DNA of 60,021 bases, taken from the NCBI GenBank assembly GCA_963205455.1, contig CAUJJL010000097.1:1-60021 (forward strand), written 5' to 3'. The stretch is from Verrucomicrobiota bacterium (GTDB lineage: Bacteria > Verrucomicrobiota > Verrucomicrobiia > Opitutales > Opitutaceae). The translations under genes were made by a program, and so were the position numbers. This document shows, in pieces, positions 33,306 through 42,766 of this stretch; position 1 is the stretch's first letter; every line of letters starts with the position of its first letter. The notes below the pieces were generated by a model. It was not told the DNA's origin. It ran no database searches and worked only from the letters and a program-made list of their open reading frames with translations.

Positions 33306-34358
33306 ATGAGTAATAAGACCAACTATCGCTTTTCGTTCGGCCCTTGGAACATCAGTGAAGGCGCAGATCCATTTGGGCCCACGACCCGCAAGGCGTACGA
33401 CCACGAATCCAAATTCGCCCTTTACCGGCCAATGGGCTTCGAAGGGATCCAGTTTCACGACGACGATGTTGTGCCGAATTTGGCAGAGGTCAATGTGACC
33501 CAAGCTCTCGTCAAGGCTTCCGAAGTAAAGAAGGCTCTCGACAATCAGGGACTCGTGGCTGAATTCGTGGCACCACGACTATGGTTTGCTGGGCAGACGA
33601 TAGATGGTGGTTACACGTCAAATTCAGCGAACGACCGGAAATATGCACTCGATCGAACGCTGCAAGCCGTCGACATCGCCCGCTCGGTTGGTACGAAAGC
33701 TATCGTTTTCTGGCTGGCGCGTGAAGGCACCTACATCCGCGAGGCGAAAGATGTGAAGCTCGCCTATCAACGGCTGCTTGAGGTGGTAAATCGCGTCCTC
33801 GACTATGACAAGGAGATCGAAATCTGGATCGAACCAAAACCGAACGAACCAACCGATCTCGCTTTTGTTCCGACAACAGGGCATGCGATCTCACTTGCCT
33901 ACGCGTCTGACGATCATAAGCGGGTCAAGACCGTTATCGAAAGTGCACACGCCATATTGGCCAATCTCGACCCCGGTGACGAAATGGCATTCGCACTCGC
34001 ACACGACAAGCTCGGAAGCGTCCACCTAAACGATCAAAACGGCCTCAAATACGATCAAGACAAGAGCTTCGGATCCGTGAACCTGCGCGCGGCGTTTAAC
34101 CAGGTTCTCGTTCTTGAAGACAATGACTACGGCCGCCGTGGTGAGTTTGTCGGCCTAGACGTCAAGGCCATGCGCACGCAATCTGGCTTCCCCGTGGTCA
34201 AGCATTTGAGCAACACACGTCAGATATTCTTGGATCTGGTCGAAAAGGCACGCTCGTATGATCGCAAGCGGGTCGCCGCATACCGCGAGGCGCGCGACTA
34301 TGAGGGCCTCGAACTCTATACCGTTCAACACCTCCTCGGCACCAAGAGCACTGCTTGA
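33306..34358 (+). CDS. XylA-superfamily sugar isomerase (xylose isomerase-like TIM barrel)
   Basis: A 350-residue barrel enzyme close to the actinobacterial-type xylose isomerases. FGPWNISEGADPFGPTTR opens the protein, the catalytic His is in QFHDDDVVPN (about residue 50), the metal and lysine block is IEPKPNEP (about 176), and LKYDQDKSFG gives metal-2 aspartates. By motif alignment, the XylA position equivalent to Asp245 (family DLNGQ) is His in VHLNDQNG, a departure that may shift substrate range. The start is fixed by the upstream promoter element. It lies 51 bp ahead of a Gfo/Idh oxidoreductase. Its aldose or ketose substrate is unknown. Confidence 0.8.
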   Translation: MSNKTNYRFSFGPWNISEGADPFGPTTRKAYDHESKFALYRPMGFEGIQFHDDDVVPNLAEVNVTQALVKASEVKKALDNQGLVAEFVAPRLWFAGQTIDGGYTSNSANDRKYALDRTLQAVDIARSVGTKAIVFWLAREGTYIREAKDVKLAYQRLLEVVNRVLDYDKEIEIWIEPKPNEPTDLAFVPTTGHAISLAYASDDHKRVKTVIESAHAILANLDPGDEMAFALAHDKLGSVHLNDQNGLKYDQDKSFGSVNLRAAFNQVLVLEDNDYGRRGEFVGLDVKAMRTQSGFPVVKHLSNTRQIFLDLVEKARSYDRKRVAAYREARDYEGLELYTVQHLLGTKSTA

Positions 34359-34409
34359 ACAGGAAAACCAGTATCGGGTACCCTTCACCGGCGCTGATCA
34401 CATTCGACC

Positions 34410-35567
34410 ATGAAGCGAAAACTTCGTTTTGGCATGATAGGCGGCGGACGCGGCGCATTTATTGGCGCCGTGCACCGCATCGCAGCCCTCATGGATGGTA
34501 AGGCCGAACTGGTTGCTGGCTCATTCTCAAGTGTTGCTGCCCGCTCATACGCTTCCGGAGCCGACCTTTTCCTGCCATCTGACCGGGTCTACGGGAGCTA
34601 CCGCGAGATGGTCGAAGCCGAAGCGATACAGCCAGCAAACCGTCGCCTTGATTTCGTCGTGATCGTAACGCCCAACCATGAGCACTTCACGCCCGCCAAG
34701 TTGTTCCTGGAGTCTGGCTTTAATGTTATTTGTGACAAGCCAGTCACCTTCAATCTCGCAGAAGCGCGTCGCCTGCGCACGATCGTGCGCCGAAGTGGCA
34801 AAGTCTTCGTGCTTACTCACAACTACACAGGCACAGCCATGGTGAAACAGGCCCGTGCTCTTGTCCGTTCCGGCAAGCTCGGGAAAATTCGCAAGGTCGT
34901 CGTGGAATACCCGCAGGGATGGCTTGCCACCAAGCTTGAGTCGAGCGGTCAGAAGCAGGCAGCATGGCGTACCGACCCAAAACGCAGCGGCGCAGCGGGA
35001 AGTATGGGCGACATCGGCACGCATGCCGAGAACCTCGCACGATACATCACTGACCTGCGCATCAAGGAACTTTGCGCAGATCTCACCGCTTTTGTCCCAG
35101 GTCGTCAACTCGACGACGATGGCAACATTCTCCTCCGCTTCCATGGAGGTGCGAAGGGAGTACTCATGGCTTCGCAGATTTGTATCGGCGATGAAAGTGC
35201 TTTCAATATCCGAGTGTATGGTGACAAGGCATCCTTGGAATGGCACCAGGAATACCCAGGGGACCTCATTGTGAAATATCCCGACCGACCGCGCGAGATC
35301 TGGCGTCACGGCAATGCCTACTTGGATCCCAAGGCAGCAAGCTTCACGCGCATACCGCCAGGTCATCCCGAAGGCTATCTCGAGGCATTCGGCAATATCT
35401 ATAGCGAGGCCTTTCGAGCGATCACAGCTGAGATCGAAGGAAAAGAACAACCCCAAGATCTGGACATTCCAACGATCGACGATGGCATAGATGGAATGAT
35501 CTTTATCGAAACCGTGGTGAAGTCTTCGAAGCGCGGTGCACGCTGGGTGAGGTTTCCCAGAGGGTAG
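34410..35567 (+). CDS. Gfo/Idh/MocA family oxidoreductase
   Basis: A 385-residue NAD(P)-dependent sugar dehydrogenase. The N-terminal Rossmann fold has [34 protein letters not shown] and [15 protein letters not shown] (the D/E-K-P motif with catalytic Lys) follow. [19 protein letters not shown] supplies the D-x-x-x-H active-site pair of the family. Relatives oxidise inositols, glucose derivatives, levoglucosan or amino sugars. It is paired with the isomerase upstream, suggesting a redox plus isomerisation route for an unusual sugar. Confidence 0.87.
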   Translation: MKRKLRFGMIGGGRGAFIGAVHRIAALMDGKAELVAGSFSSVAARSYASGADLFLPSDRVYGSYREMVEAEAIQPANRRLDFVVIVTPNHEHFTPAKLFLESGFNVICDKPVTFNLAEARRLRTIVRRSGKVFVLTHNYTGTAMVKQARALVRSGKLGKIRKVVVEYPQGWLATKLESSGQKQAAWRTDPKRSGAAGSMGDIGTHAENLARYITDLRIKELCADLTAFVPGRQLDDDGNILLRFHGGAKGVLMASQICIGDESAFNIRVYGDKASLEWHQEYPGDLIVKYPDRPREIWRHGNAYLDPKAASFTRIPPGHPEGYLEAFGNIYSEAFRAITAEIEGKEQPQDLDIPTIDDGIDGMIFIETVVKSSKRGARWVRFPRG

Positions 35568-35612
35568 TTCAGAAGAAGCACCGCATTCGGCGTCCGTTTC
35601 TTTCTTTGTAGG

Positions 35613-35652
35613 CTGGGACAATAATGCCAGAGATTGAGTGCTTAAGCGTAGC
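35613..35652 (+). promoter_or_regulatory. 40-bp direct-repeat element, copy 6 (upstream of sulfatase operon)
   Basis: Degenerate upstream half CTGGG at 35613-35617 with A and ATGCCA, then TTGAGTGCTTAAGCGTAGC at 35634-35652. CATAAT at 35672-35677 starts exactly 19 nt later and is the best -10 of the set. Transcription would begin near 35684, so the ATG at 35676 cannot be the sulfatase start. Confidence 0.82.
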
Positions 35653-35714
35653 CGTATAGTTCGGCTCCCGGCATAATGGCTCGAGGTACCATCCCGCCTG
35701 CGTTTCCCCGTCGC

Positions 35715-37328
35715 ATGAAACACCGTTGGCTCACCTTTCAAAGGCTACTTCTATCCCTGGCCGCCCCGTGTCTAATAGGTACGGTTTTCGCGGCCGAAGC
35801 AAGCCAACCAAACATCGTTCTCATTCTTGCCGACGATCTGGGTTGGTCCGATATCGGCTGCTATGGAGGCGAAATTCCCACGCCCAATCTGGACCGACTT
35901 GCTGCGGAGGGCCTTCGCTTCACCCAATTCTATAACAACTCCGTTTGCGGGCCTTCCCGTGCGTCTCTTCTCACCGGACTCTATTCCCAGCGGATCGGTC
36001 ACAGCGGAACACACTGGAACCAAGCCACGGATTATACACGCTGCGTGACGTTCGCCGAATTACTCAAGGGAAAAGGCTATCATACCATGATGGTCGGCAA
36101 GTGGCAGGATCCAGATCTACCTTTCCGCCGCGGCTTCAATCGCTACTTCGGCCCGATCACTGGGGGCATCATCAGCTACTACGAAGAAGTGGCCCACAAT
36201 CCCTACTACTTAAATGACCAGCGTGTGAACCTACCCGAAGACTTCTATTTGACCGAGGCGCTAACGAACCATGCACTCGATTTTCTGCGTGAGATCGCCT
36301 CACATCCGCCCGGAAAGCGGGCTCCTTTCCTGCTCTATTTTGCCCACATCGCCCCACACTGGCCACTGCACGCCCGCGAAACAGACATCGCGCCGCATCG
36401 CGCGCGCTATCGCGCCCGGGGCTGGGACGACTGGCGCGAGGCCCGGCGTGAAAAGCAGCGTGCGCTCGGTTTACTGCCCTCGAGCTGGCCGTTGTCGCCC
36501 CGGCTGCCTGGTCTGCCGATATGGGTTGAAGCTCCAGCGCCAAACTGGCAGGCGGAGCGCATGGCGATTTACGCTGCGCAGGTCGCGTCCATTGACCGCA
36601 GTACCGGAAGAATCTTGGCGGCCATCGACGAAATGGGTGAACGCGAAAATACTCTAGTACTTTTCCTTTCTGACAACGGCGCTGCACATGATGGAGGCAT
36701 GGTGCCTGTGAATGCCATGTTCGGATTCGCTCCAGGCGCGGATATCAACCTTACCTGGCGGCCAAACGGTCGCCCCGTGCGACCTGGAAGCGGACCAGAC
36801 AATCTGCCGGGACCGGCAGATACCTTCTTTTCCTACGGCCCCGCGTGGGCCATGGTAAGCAACACGCCCTTTCGCGACATGAAGCTGACTGGCTACGAGG
36901 GTGGCATTCGCACTCCATTAATTGTGCGTTGGCCGGCCGGCATCGCCCATCCAGGGATCTTCGTGGACGACGTCGGCCACGTCATCGATCTTCTTCCTAC
37001 GTTTCTCGATCTGGCCGACGGCCGATATCCTTCAGAATTCGATGGTCGTTTTCCGTTGCATCCGGATGGACGCAGTCTGGCGCCCGTGTTCCGCGGCGCG
37101 GGCAGGCCCGCGCCTGAATTCCTAGCGTGGCGTGTGCCATTTCACCGGGTCTTAAGGCTAGGCGATTGGAAGATCGTCGGAGCCGGCGATGCTGGCCCTT
37201 GGGAGTTGTTCGACCTCGCGGCGGACGGCACAGAGACGACAAACCTCGCAGCAGACCATCCCGACCGCGTCGCGCAGCTCGCCGCCCGGTGGCGCGAGTG
37301 GGACGCATCCACCCACGTGCGCCACTAA
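35715..37328 (+). CDS. Secreted sulfatase (formylglycine-dependent, arylsulfatase type)
   Basis: A 537-residue exported sulfatase. The signal peptide ends near IGTVFAA. LILADDLGWSDIGCYGG holds metal-binding Asp residues. VCGPSRASLLTGLY is the C-x-P-S-R signature whose Cys (about 78) must be converted to formylglycine, and FLSDNGAAHDGG completes the metal site. No maturase is present in this window, so one must be encoded elsewhere. The start at MKHRWLTFQRLL is supported by the signal peptide and by the promoter element. It heads a plus-strand run through MFS, M81, enolase and PHP genes, and implies that the substrate carries sulfate esters. Confidence 0.92.
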   Translation: MKHRWLTFQRLLLSLAAPCLIGTVFAAEASQPNIVLILADDLGWSDIGCYGGEIPTPNLDRLAAEGLRFTQFYNNSVCGPSRASLLTGLYSQRIGHSGTHWNQATDYTRCVTFAELLKGKGYHTMMVGKWQDPDLPFRRGFNRYFGPITGGIISYYEEVAHNPYYLNDQRVNLPEDFYLTEALTNHALDFLREIASHPPGKRAPFLLYFAHIAPHWPLHARETDIAPHRARYRARGWDDWREARREKQRALGLLPSSWPLSPRLPGLPIWVEAPAPNWQAERMAIYAAQVASIDRSTGRILAAIDEMGERENTLVLFLSDNGAAHDGGMVPVNAMFGFAPGADINLTWRPNGRPVRPGSGPDNLPGPADTFFSYGPAWAMVSNTPFRDMKLTGYEGGIRTPLIVRWPAGIAHPGIFVDDVGHVIDLLPTFLDLADGRYPSEFDGRFPLHPDGRSLAPVFRGAGRPAPEFLAWRVPFHRVLRLGDWKIVGAGDAGPWELFDLAADGTETTNLAADHPDRVAQLAARWREWDASTHVRH

Positions 37329-37346
37329 CAGCTCTCCTGTCACGCC

Positions 37347-38597
37347 GTGGAACCAGCGCGCCCCTCTCACACTCCTTTGTCTATCAGCCATTCAGCCACT
37401 GTGCTTGTCGCGTTCATGTGGGGAGCCTACTTCCTCAACTACTGCGACCGGCAGGCAATCTTCGCCATGTTTCCGGCCCTGAAGGCGAATCTGGCGCTTT
37501 CGGATACGCAGCTCGGCCTTACGGGATCACTTTTCCTCTGGGTCTACGGCATTGGATGTCCCATTGCCGGACAGCTGGCGGATCGTTTCTCCAAGAGACT
37601 GTTGGTGGTTCTCAGCCTGTCCGTGTGGAGTATCGTGACCTTTGCAACCGGACTCGTGGGCACGGCATTTGCGCTGCTGGCTCTGCGTGCGTTGATGGGG
37701 ATTTCCGAAGCGCTCTACATGCCGGCGGCAATTTCCCTTACGGCAAATGCCCATGCTCCAGAAAAGCGCTCGCGGGCGATAGCCTTGCTGACCACCGCGC
37801 AGATCTTTGGCACCGTGGGTGGCGCCTGGTTTGGTGGCTGGATGGCCCAGCAGGGCCGCTGGCGCGAGGCCTTCTACGCTCTTGGGGTGGCAGGTCTGTT
37901 CTATGCCGTACCCTTCTTTCTGTTCCTTCGAAGGGTCGATGAAAATACGCAGGTGGAAACCAAGCCCGCCGGCGCCAAGCTGGCGATTGCTTCACTTGTC
38001 CGGGTTCCCACCTACGTGCTGCTTTGTGTCGTTTTCCCGATGTTCCTTTTCGGCCTCTGGCTGATCTACAGTTGGCTGCCGAATTTTCTGCACGAAAAAT
38101 TCAATCTTGATCTGGCAGGAGCGGCCTTCACGGCCACGGCTTATCTACAGGGTGCGACGCTTGTGGGCATGCTCAGCGGCGGCTATCTGGCAGATTGGCT
38201 CTACGCAATCACGCGAAGCTCCCGCTTCTGGCTGCTGGTCGCAACGCTCGTCCTCTGTGCTCCCTGCCTCCATGTCCTTGGCAATTCCGCAACCCTCACA
38301 GTCACCTGCGTCGGTGCGGCAGGATTCGGACTCTTCAGCGGATTTCTGATGGGCAACATTTTCCCGGCCGCATTCGAAGTTGTGCCGGCCGATACGCGCG
38401 CTTCGGCAGTCGGCGTGCTGAATTTCTGCGGCAGTCTGCTTTCGGGCCTTGCGCCTCTGGTGGGTGGACTCTGGAAGCGCACCGTAGGCATGGAGAGGCT
38501 GCTGACGCTGACCGCTTTTGTCTATCTCGGCGGCGCTTTGCTGCTCATCCTTGGGATTCGTTACCTTTTCCCGCCCGACTACGCACGCGTGCATTGA
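37347..38597 (+). CDS. MFS transporter (ACS-like, hexuronate or sugar-acid type)
   Basis: A 416-residue protein with 12 hydrophobic helices. The MFS motif A region is GCPIAGQLADRFSKRLLVV between helices 2 and 3. The first helix contains WGAYFLNYCDRQAIFAMFP, reminiscent of anion:cation symporters for hexuronates and galactonate (N-Y-x-D-R). GTG at 37347 begins 18 bp after the sulfatase stop. The neighbours (a sugar-acid dehydratase and an isomerase) support sugar-acid uptake. Substrate unproven. Confidence 0.87.
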   Translation: MEPARPSHTPLSISHSATVLVAFMWGAYFLNYCDRQAIFAMFPALKANLALSDTQLGLTGSLFLWVYGIGCPIAGQLADRFSKRLLVVLSLSVWSIVTFATGLVGTAFALLALRALMGISEALYMPAAISLTANAHAPEKRSRAIALLTTAQIFGTVGGAWFGGWMAQQGRWREAFYALGVAGLFYAVPFFLFLRRVDENTQVETKPAGAKLAIASLVRVPTYVLLCVVFPMFLFGLWLIYSWLPNFLHEKFNLDLAGAAFTATAYLQGATLVGMLSGGYLADWLYAITRSSRFWLLVATLVLCAPCLHVLGNSATLTVTCVGAAGFGLFSGFLMGNIFPAAFEVVPADTRASAVGVLNFCGSLLSGLAPLVGGLWKRTVGMERLLTLTAFVYLGGALLLILGIRYLFPPDYARVH

Positions 38598-38612
38598 GAT
38601 TCTCCCAAGATC

Positions 38613-40121
38613 ATGACCAGGATTCTGATAGCCGAATGCAAGTTGGAGGTTTCCACCTTCAACCCCAAGCCCACGAGCTACGAGGATTTCACGATCCGTC
38701 GTGGCGGAGAAGTCCTGGAATATCATCGAACTGTTAGGTACGAGATCGCCGGGGCGCTCAGTGTTCTGGAGGCCGTGGCAGACATTGAATCCGTGCCGAC
38801 CTATAGCGCCCTGTTGCGCACGTGTGGCGGAGTGCTCGCGACTCCGGACTGGCTACGCATCGCCGACGAGTTTCTCGCGGCATTGCGTGCCGCTCCACAG
38901 GTGGATGGGGTTTACTTCTGCATGCACGGCGCAATGGCGAGTGAGGCAGAAGGTGACCCGGAGGGTTATCTTCTGGCGGAAGCAAGAAAGATTCTGGGCG
39001 AAGAGATCCCGATCGTCGTTTCCTTGGACCTGCATGGCATCCTGACAGACCGGATGCTGGAGCACAGCGATGCGCTGGTTGCCTTTCACACCTATCCCCA
39101 CGTCGACTTCCATGAGACGGGCCAGCGAGCCGCGCGGTTGCTTCTGCGCATCCTGCGGGAAGGCGTGCGCCCGGTCACAGCCAAGGTTGCCATTCCCGCA
39201 TTGGTAAGGGGAGACGAATTGATCACCGAAACAGGACTTTTCGGCCGCAACATCCGATTGGCCCAACAATTTGAGCAAAGCCCGCGCGGATTATCCGCAG
39301 GGATGTTCATCGGGAATCCGTTCACGGATGTCCCGGCGTTGCAGTCTTGCAGTTTTGCCGTGTCTGACAATGATCCCGAGGCGGCAAAGGAGGCAGCGCT
39401 GGCGAGCGCGAAGCTTTTTTGGTCCAACCATGAGCGGATGCAAGTGCCGCTGGTAAGCCTCGCAGATCTACCTGGACTCGTACTTGGCCATCAAGGAGGG
39501 ACACTGGGATTGGTGGATGCCGCGGATGCCACGAGTTCGGGGGCTTCCGGGGACAGCAATGCAATCGTGCGTTGCCTGCTGGATGCCGGTTATCGCGGCC
39601 GGTTGCTTGCACCCTTGGTTGATGCTCCTGCGGTGAAATGCGCATTTGCCGCTGGTGTGGGTGCACAATTCGAGATTCCTCTTGGCGGTACGATTGATGC
39701 CGCACGATTCCAGCCGCTTGTGCTTCCGGTGAAGGTTCGCCTGCTCGCGGACGGGCACATGATCAGTGAGTCCTTTGGCGGACATTGGTATGCCGGGCCG
39801 ACAGCGGTGCTCGAAGCCGACAATATCACCTTCGTGGTGGGCACACGCCCTGTGCATCTTTATGATCGAACGTTTTTCTACTCGCACGGGCAGGACCCGA
39901 AGAACTTCGACGCCGTAGTGATCAAGTCGCCTCACTGCCAGCATCGGATGTATGAGGCATGGTGCTCGCGCATGATCAATATTGACGCCCCTGGGTCCAC
40001 CAGCGCCAACCTGCGGAGCCTCGGACATACGCGCTGCCCGCGTCCCATTTTTCCTCTTGATCCGGTCGTGCCGTTCAAACCGGAAGTTACATTCTTCCGA
40101 CGATCGCATCACTACCGTTGA
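38613..40121 (+). CDS. M81 family (MlrC-like) metallopeptidase/hydrolase
   Basis: A 502-residue cytoplasmic protein of the MlrC family, founded by the microcystin-degrading enzyme MlrC. Recognisable blocks are the N-terminal ECKLEVSTFNPKPTSYEDF, FCMHGAMASEAEGDPEGYLL, VVSLDLHGILTDRML and AFHTYPHVDFHETGQRAA, which contain the conserved His and Asp metal ligands. C-terminal VIKSPHCQHRMYEAWC is also family-typical. It lies 15 bp after the MFS gene and directly abuts the enolase-superfamily gene, so it belongs to the same operon. Its relatives outside microcystin degradation have no agreed substrate; an amide-linked sugar-acid derivative is possible. Confidence 0.87.
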   Translation: MTRILIAECKLEVSTFNPKPTSYEDFTIRRGGEVLEYHRTVRYEIAGALSVLEAVADIESVPTYSALLRTCGGVLATPDWLRIADEFLAALRAAPQVDGVYFCMHGAMASEAEGDPEGYLLAEARKILGEEIPIVVSLDLHGILTDRMLEHSDALVAFHTYPHVDFHETGQRAARLLLRILREGVRPVTAKVAIPALVRGDELITETGLFGRNIRLAQQFEQSPRGLSAGMFIGNPFTDVPALQSCSFAVSDNDPEAAKEAALASAKLFWSNHERMQVPLVSLADLPGLVLGHQGGTLGLVDAADATSSGASGDSNAIVRCLLDAGYRGRLLAPLVDAPAVKCAFAAGVGAQFEIPLGGTIDAARFQPLVLPVKVRLLADGHMISESFGGHWYAGPTAVLEADNITFVVGTRPVHLYDRTFFYSHGQDPKNFDAVVIKSPHCQHRMYEAWCSRMINIDAPGSTSANLRSLGHTRCPRPIFPLDPVVPFKPEVTFFRRSHHYR

Positions 40122-40138
40122 TCGATTCCCACACTTGC

Positions 40139-41275
40139 ATGAAAATCCGTGAAATCAGATGTGCCGGCCTGCGAGGCGCCACACCCGAGGGAGGCTGGAG
40201 CAAAGAGCTTCGGCCTGACGACTGCGTCCACACGCTGGTTGCCGTCCATACCGAAGAGGGCGCCGTGGGACTGGGGAGCGTGTTTACCAGCGAGGCACTT
40301 GTGCGCGCGGCTCTAGCTGTGCTTGAACCGCTTTGTCTCGGCGAGAACGCGCTGGAGCCAGAACGCGTCAGCGAGAAGCTGCACCAGCATACCTTCTGGC
40401 TTGGGCGCGGGGGTTCGATCACGCATGCGATCAGTGGCATTGACATCGCCCTATGGGACCTCCTCGGCCAGGCTGTCGGCCAGCCCGTTGGTCGATTGCT
40501 GGGCGGACGTTATCGTGAACGGGTCCAACCGTATGCGTCGCTGTTGATGGACGAACCGGGGAGACTCCAGGATGCACTCCTGGCAGTGAAGGCACAGGGC
40601 TTCCGGGCATTCAAGATTGGTTGGGGTCCCTTCGGTCGACGCAGTGCAAAGCTGGATCGGGAAATGGTCGCGGCGGCACGGAAAGCGGTGGGTACGGAAT
40701 CGCGCCTGATGGTTGATGCCGGTGGAAGCGACGCCTACTGGAGCAACGGCTACAAGTGGGCGCTCAATACGGCCAGGATGCTTGCTGACTACGACGTTCA
40801 CTGGTTCGAGGAAGCGCTCGTCCCGGATGCACTCGAAGACTTCGTGAGGTTGCGGGAACATTCACCAGTACCGATATCCGGCGGAGAGGTGCTGACCCGT
40901 CGGCAGTCCTTTCAGCCGTGGATTGAACGCAGGGCCTTTGACATCATCCAGCCGGACGTGACCAAGGTAGGCGGACTAAGCGAGGAGCTGCGGATTGCAA
41001 GAGCCGCTGAGGATCATGGCATCCGTTTCATTCCCCACGGCTGGAATACAGCCGTCGGACTTGCGGCTGACCTCCACCTCGCCTCCGCCATTCCCGGCAC
41101 CGATCTGGTTGAATACCTGACCGGTTCGCCCTTCATTGACGAGATTACCATAGGAGGGTGGAAACTGGATGATGACGGAATGCTCCCTGTTCCCTCCGGA
41201 CCCGGTCTCGGTGTTATGCTCAACACGGATGTCCTAAATCGATACACTGGTGGAGCCCGCCTGATTGAGCCGTAG
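40139..41275 (+). CDS. Enolase superfamily, mandelate racemase/muconate lactonizing type (probable sugar-acid dehydratase)
   Basis: A 378-residue enzyme. The N-terminal capping domain is followed by the barrel with a catalytic K-x-G-type strand FKIGWGPFG. Metal ligands are Asp in LMVDAGGSD, Glu in HWFEEALVPD and Glu in ISGGEVLTRR, and a late His is in FIPHGWNTAVGL. This pattern is typical of acid-sugar dehydratases such as galactonate-type enzymes; the exact sugar acid cannot be named. ATG 40139 is preferred over the TTG at 40118 that overlaps the M81 stop. Confidence 0.85.
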   Translation: MKIREIRCAGLRGATPEGGWSKELRPDDCVHTLVAVHTEEGAVGLGSVFTSEALVRAALAVLEPLCLGENALEPERVSEKLHQHTFWLGRGGSITHAISGIDIALWDLLGQAVGQPVGRLLGGRYRERVQPYASLLMDEPGRLQDALLAVKAQGFRAFKIGWGPFGRRSAKLDREMVAAARKAVGTESRLMVDAGGSDAYWSNGYKWALNTARMLADYDVHWFEEALVPDALEDFVRLREHSPVPISGGEVLTRRQSFQPWIERRAFDIIQPDVTKVGGLSEELRIARAAEDHGIRFIPHGWNTAVGLAADLHLASAIPGTDLVEYLTGSPFIDEITIGGWKLDDDGMLPVPSGPGLGVMLNTDVLNRYTGGARLIEP

Positions 41276-41366
41276 GAAAGGTGAAACACCGGCCTGTCTC
41301 GCAAGGCAATTCATCTTCCTAGATGTATTTCGTTCATGCTGATCCAATACATTCCTTCCTTAGCCC

Positions 41367-42581
41367 ATGAATGAATCGTCCTTGCCCGTCCTTCTCTTTG
41401 CGTTGCTCGTCCTGACCTCAGGCCTTCCCGCGGCAATCGATCCGTATCCAACTTTCGGTGACCGCCGAATCAGGTTTCCCGACGTCCCGGGCTACTGCAC
41501 ACTCAAATGCGACTTCCACATCCACACGATATTCTCGGACGGAAAGGTGTGGCCGAACATGCGCGTCGAGGAGGCAGTCCGCGAGGGCCTCGACGCCATC
41601 GCGATTACGGATCATCTTGAATGGAACCCGCACCGTGCGGACGTTCCGTTTCCGGATCAAAACCGAAGCTACGACATTGCTGTCAAGGCCGTCGAGGGTC
41701 GCCCTTTGATTGTGGTTCGGGGCGCCGAGATCACACGTCGAATGCCCCCTGAAAAGGACGAGCCGGGACATCTCAACGCACTCTTCCTCCAGGACGCCAA
41801 TAAGCTGAAGCAGGAAGATGCGTTTGAGGTACTGAAGGAAGCACGGCGCCAAGGAGCGTTCGTCACTTGGAATCACCCAAGTTGGCTGCGGCAGACGCCG
41901 GACGGTATCGCGCGGGTCACCCCGCTGCACAAGCGCTTGCTAGACGACAATCTCATCCAAGGCATTGAGGTTGCAAACAGCAACGAATACTCGACCGAAT
42001 CCCTGCAGATCGCCCTTGATCGCAATCTTGCGATCCTCGGCTGCTCCGACATCCACGCCCCAATTGAATGGATCTACCCCGGAGAGGAGTCGTCGCATCG
42101 GCCGATAACCTTTGTTTTCGCGAAGGAAAAGACCGAGGCCTCGCTCAAGGAGGCGCTTCTCGCCCGGCGCACAGCTGTCTGGTGGAAGAATAGCCTCATT
42201 GGCCGTCACGACAACCTCCTTCCACTACTGCATGCTTCGATTGCTGTAAAGAGCGAGGGCTACGAGTGGGAAACCAGTACATTCTCCTTTCTACCCAAGA
42301 CCACCGTGCTCAACGTTAGGCTCACGAACTCGACTGATGCGAACTTTATCCTGTGCAACGTCAGCGGTTACAGAATGCATAACCAGACCGGCACCTTCAT
42401 CCTGCCCGCACATGGCAACATACCCCTCCAGTTCAATCTACTCCAAAAACTTCCGCGCGTCTCGCTGAAATTTGAAGTACTCAACGCACTCATTGCGCCT
42501 GACAAGCACGCCATCATTGAATTTTCTGTCGACGCCCAACCCGACAATCCTACCGCTGTAAAGAAGGACCGCTTACCTTAA
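41367..42581 (+). CDS. Exported PHP-domain metal-dependent phosphoesterase-like protein
   Basis: A 404-residue protein with an N-terminal signal peptide (VLLFALLVLTSGLPAA). The PHP domain starts CDFHIHTIFSDGKV, followed by AIAITDHLEW, a Glu in VVRGAEITRR, WNHPSW and GCSDIHAP, covering the expected metal ligands. A C-terminal beta-rich region of about 130 residues follows. Secreted PHP proteins are common near sulfatases and hydrolases in Verrucomicrobiota and Planctomycetota, but their substrate (phosphate ester or other) is not established. Last gene of the plus-strand run, converging on the minus-strand gene at 42767. Confidence 0.85.
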   Translation: MNESSLPVLLFALLVLTSGLPAAIDPYPTFGDRRIRFPDVPGYCTLKCDFHIHTIFSDGKVWPNMRVEEAVREGLDAIAITDHLEWNPHRADVPFPDQNRSYDIAVKAVEGRPLIVVRGAEITRRMPPEKDEPGHLNALFLQDANKLKQEDAFEVLKEARRQGAFVTWNHPSWLRQTPDGIARVTPLHKRLLDDNLIQGIEVANSNEYSTESLQIALDRNLAILGCSDIHAPIEWIYPGEESSHRPITFVFAKEKTEASLKEALLARRTAVWWKNSLIGRHDNLLPLLHASIAVKSEGYEWETSTFSFLPKTTVLNVRLTNSTDANFILCNVSGYRMHNQTGTFILPAHGNIPLQFNLLQKLPRVSLKFEVLNALIAPDKHAIIEFSVDAQPDNPTAVKKDRLP

Positions 42582-42766
42582 CATGGGATCCCAAGAGGAG
42601 ACTACATGAGAAACGGAACGGCGTTGACTCGCTGAGATGTGCGGTTGTCAACCTCTCCGTTGGCTTTGCGAAGGATATTCAGCTCATGGGGACCTCGGAA
42701 ATCCGGCCATCCGGCGCAGAGGGCACGTCGGATGCAAACATCGCTGACCTTGAACCCTTAATCGAT

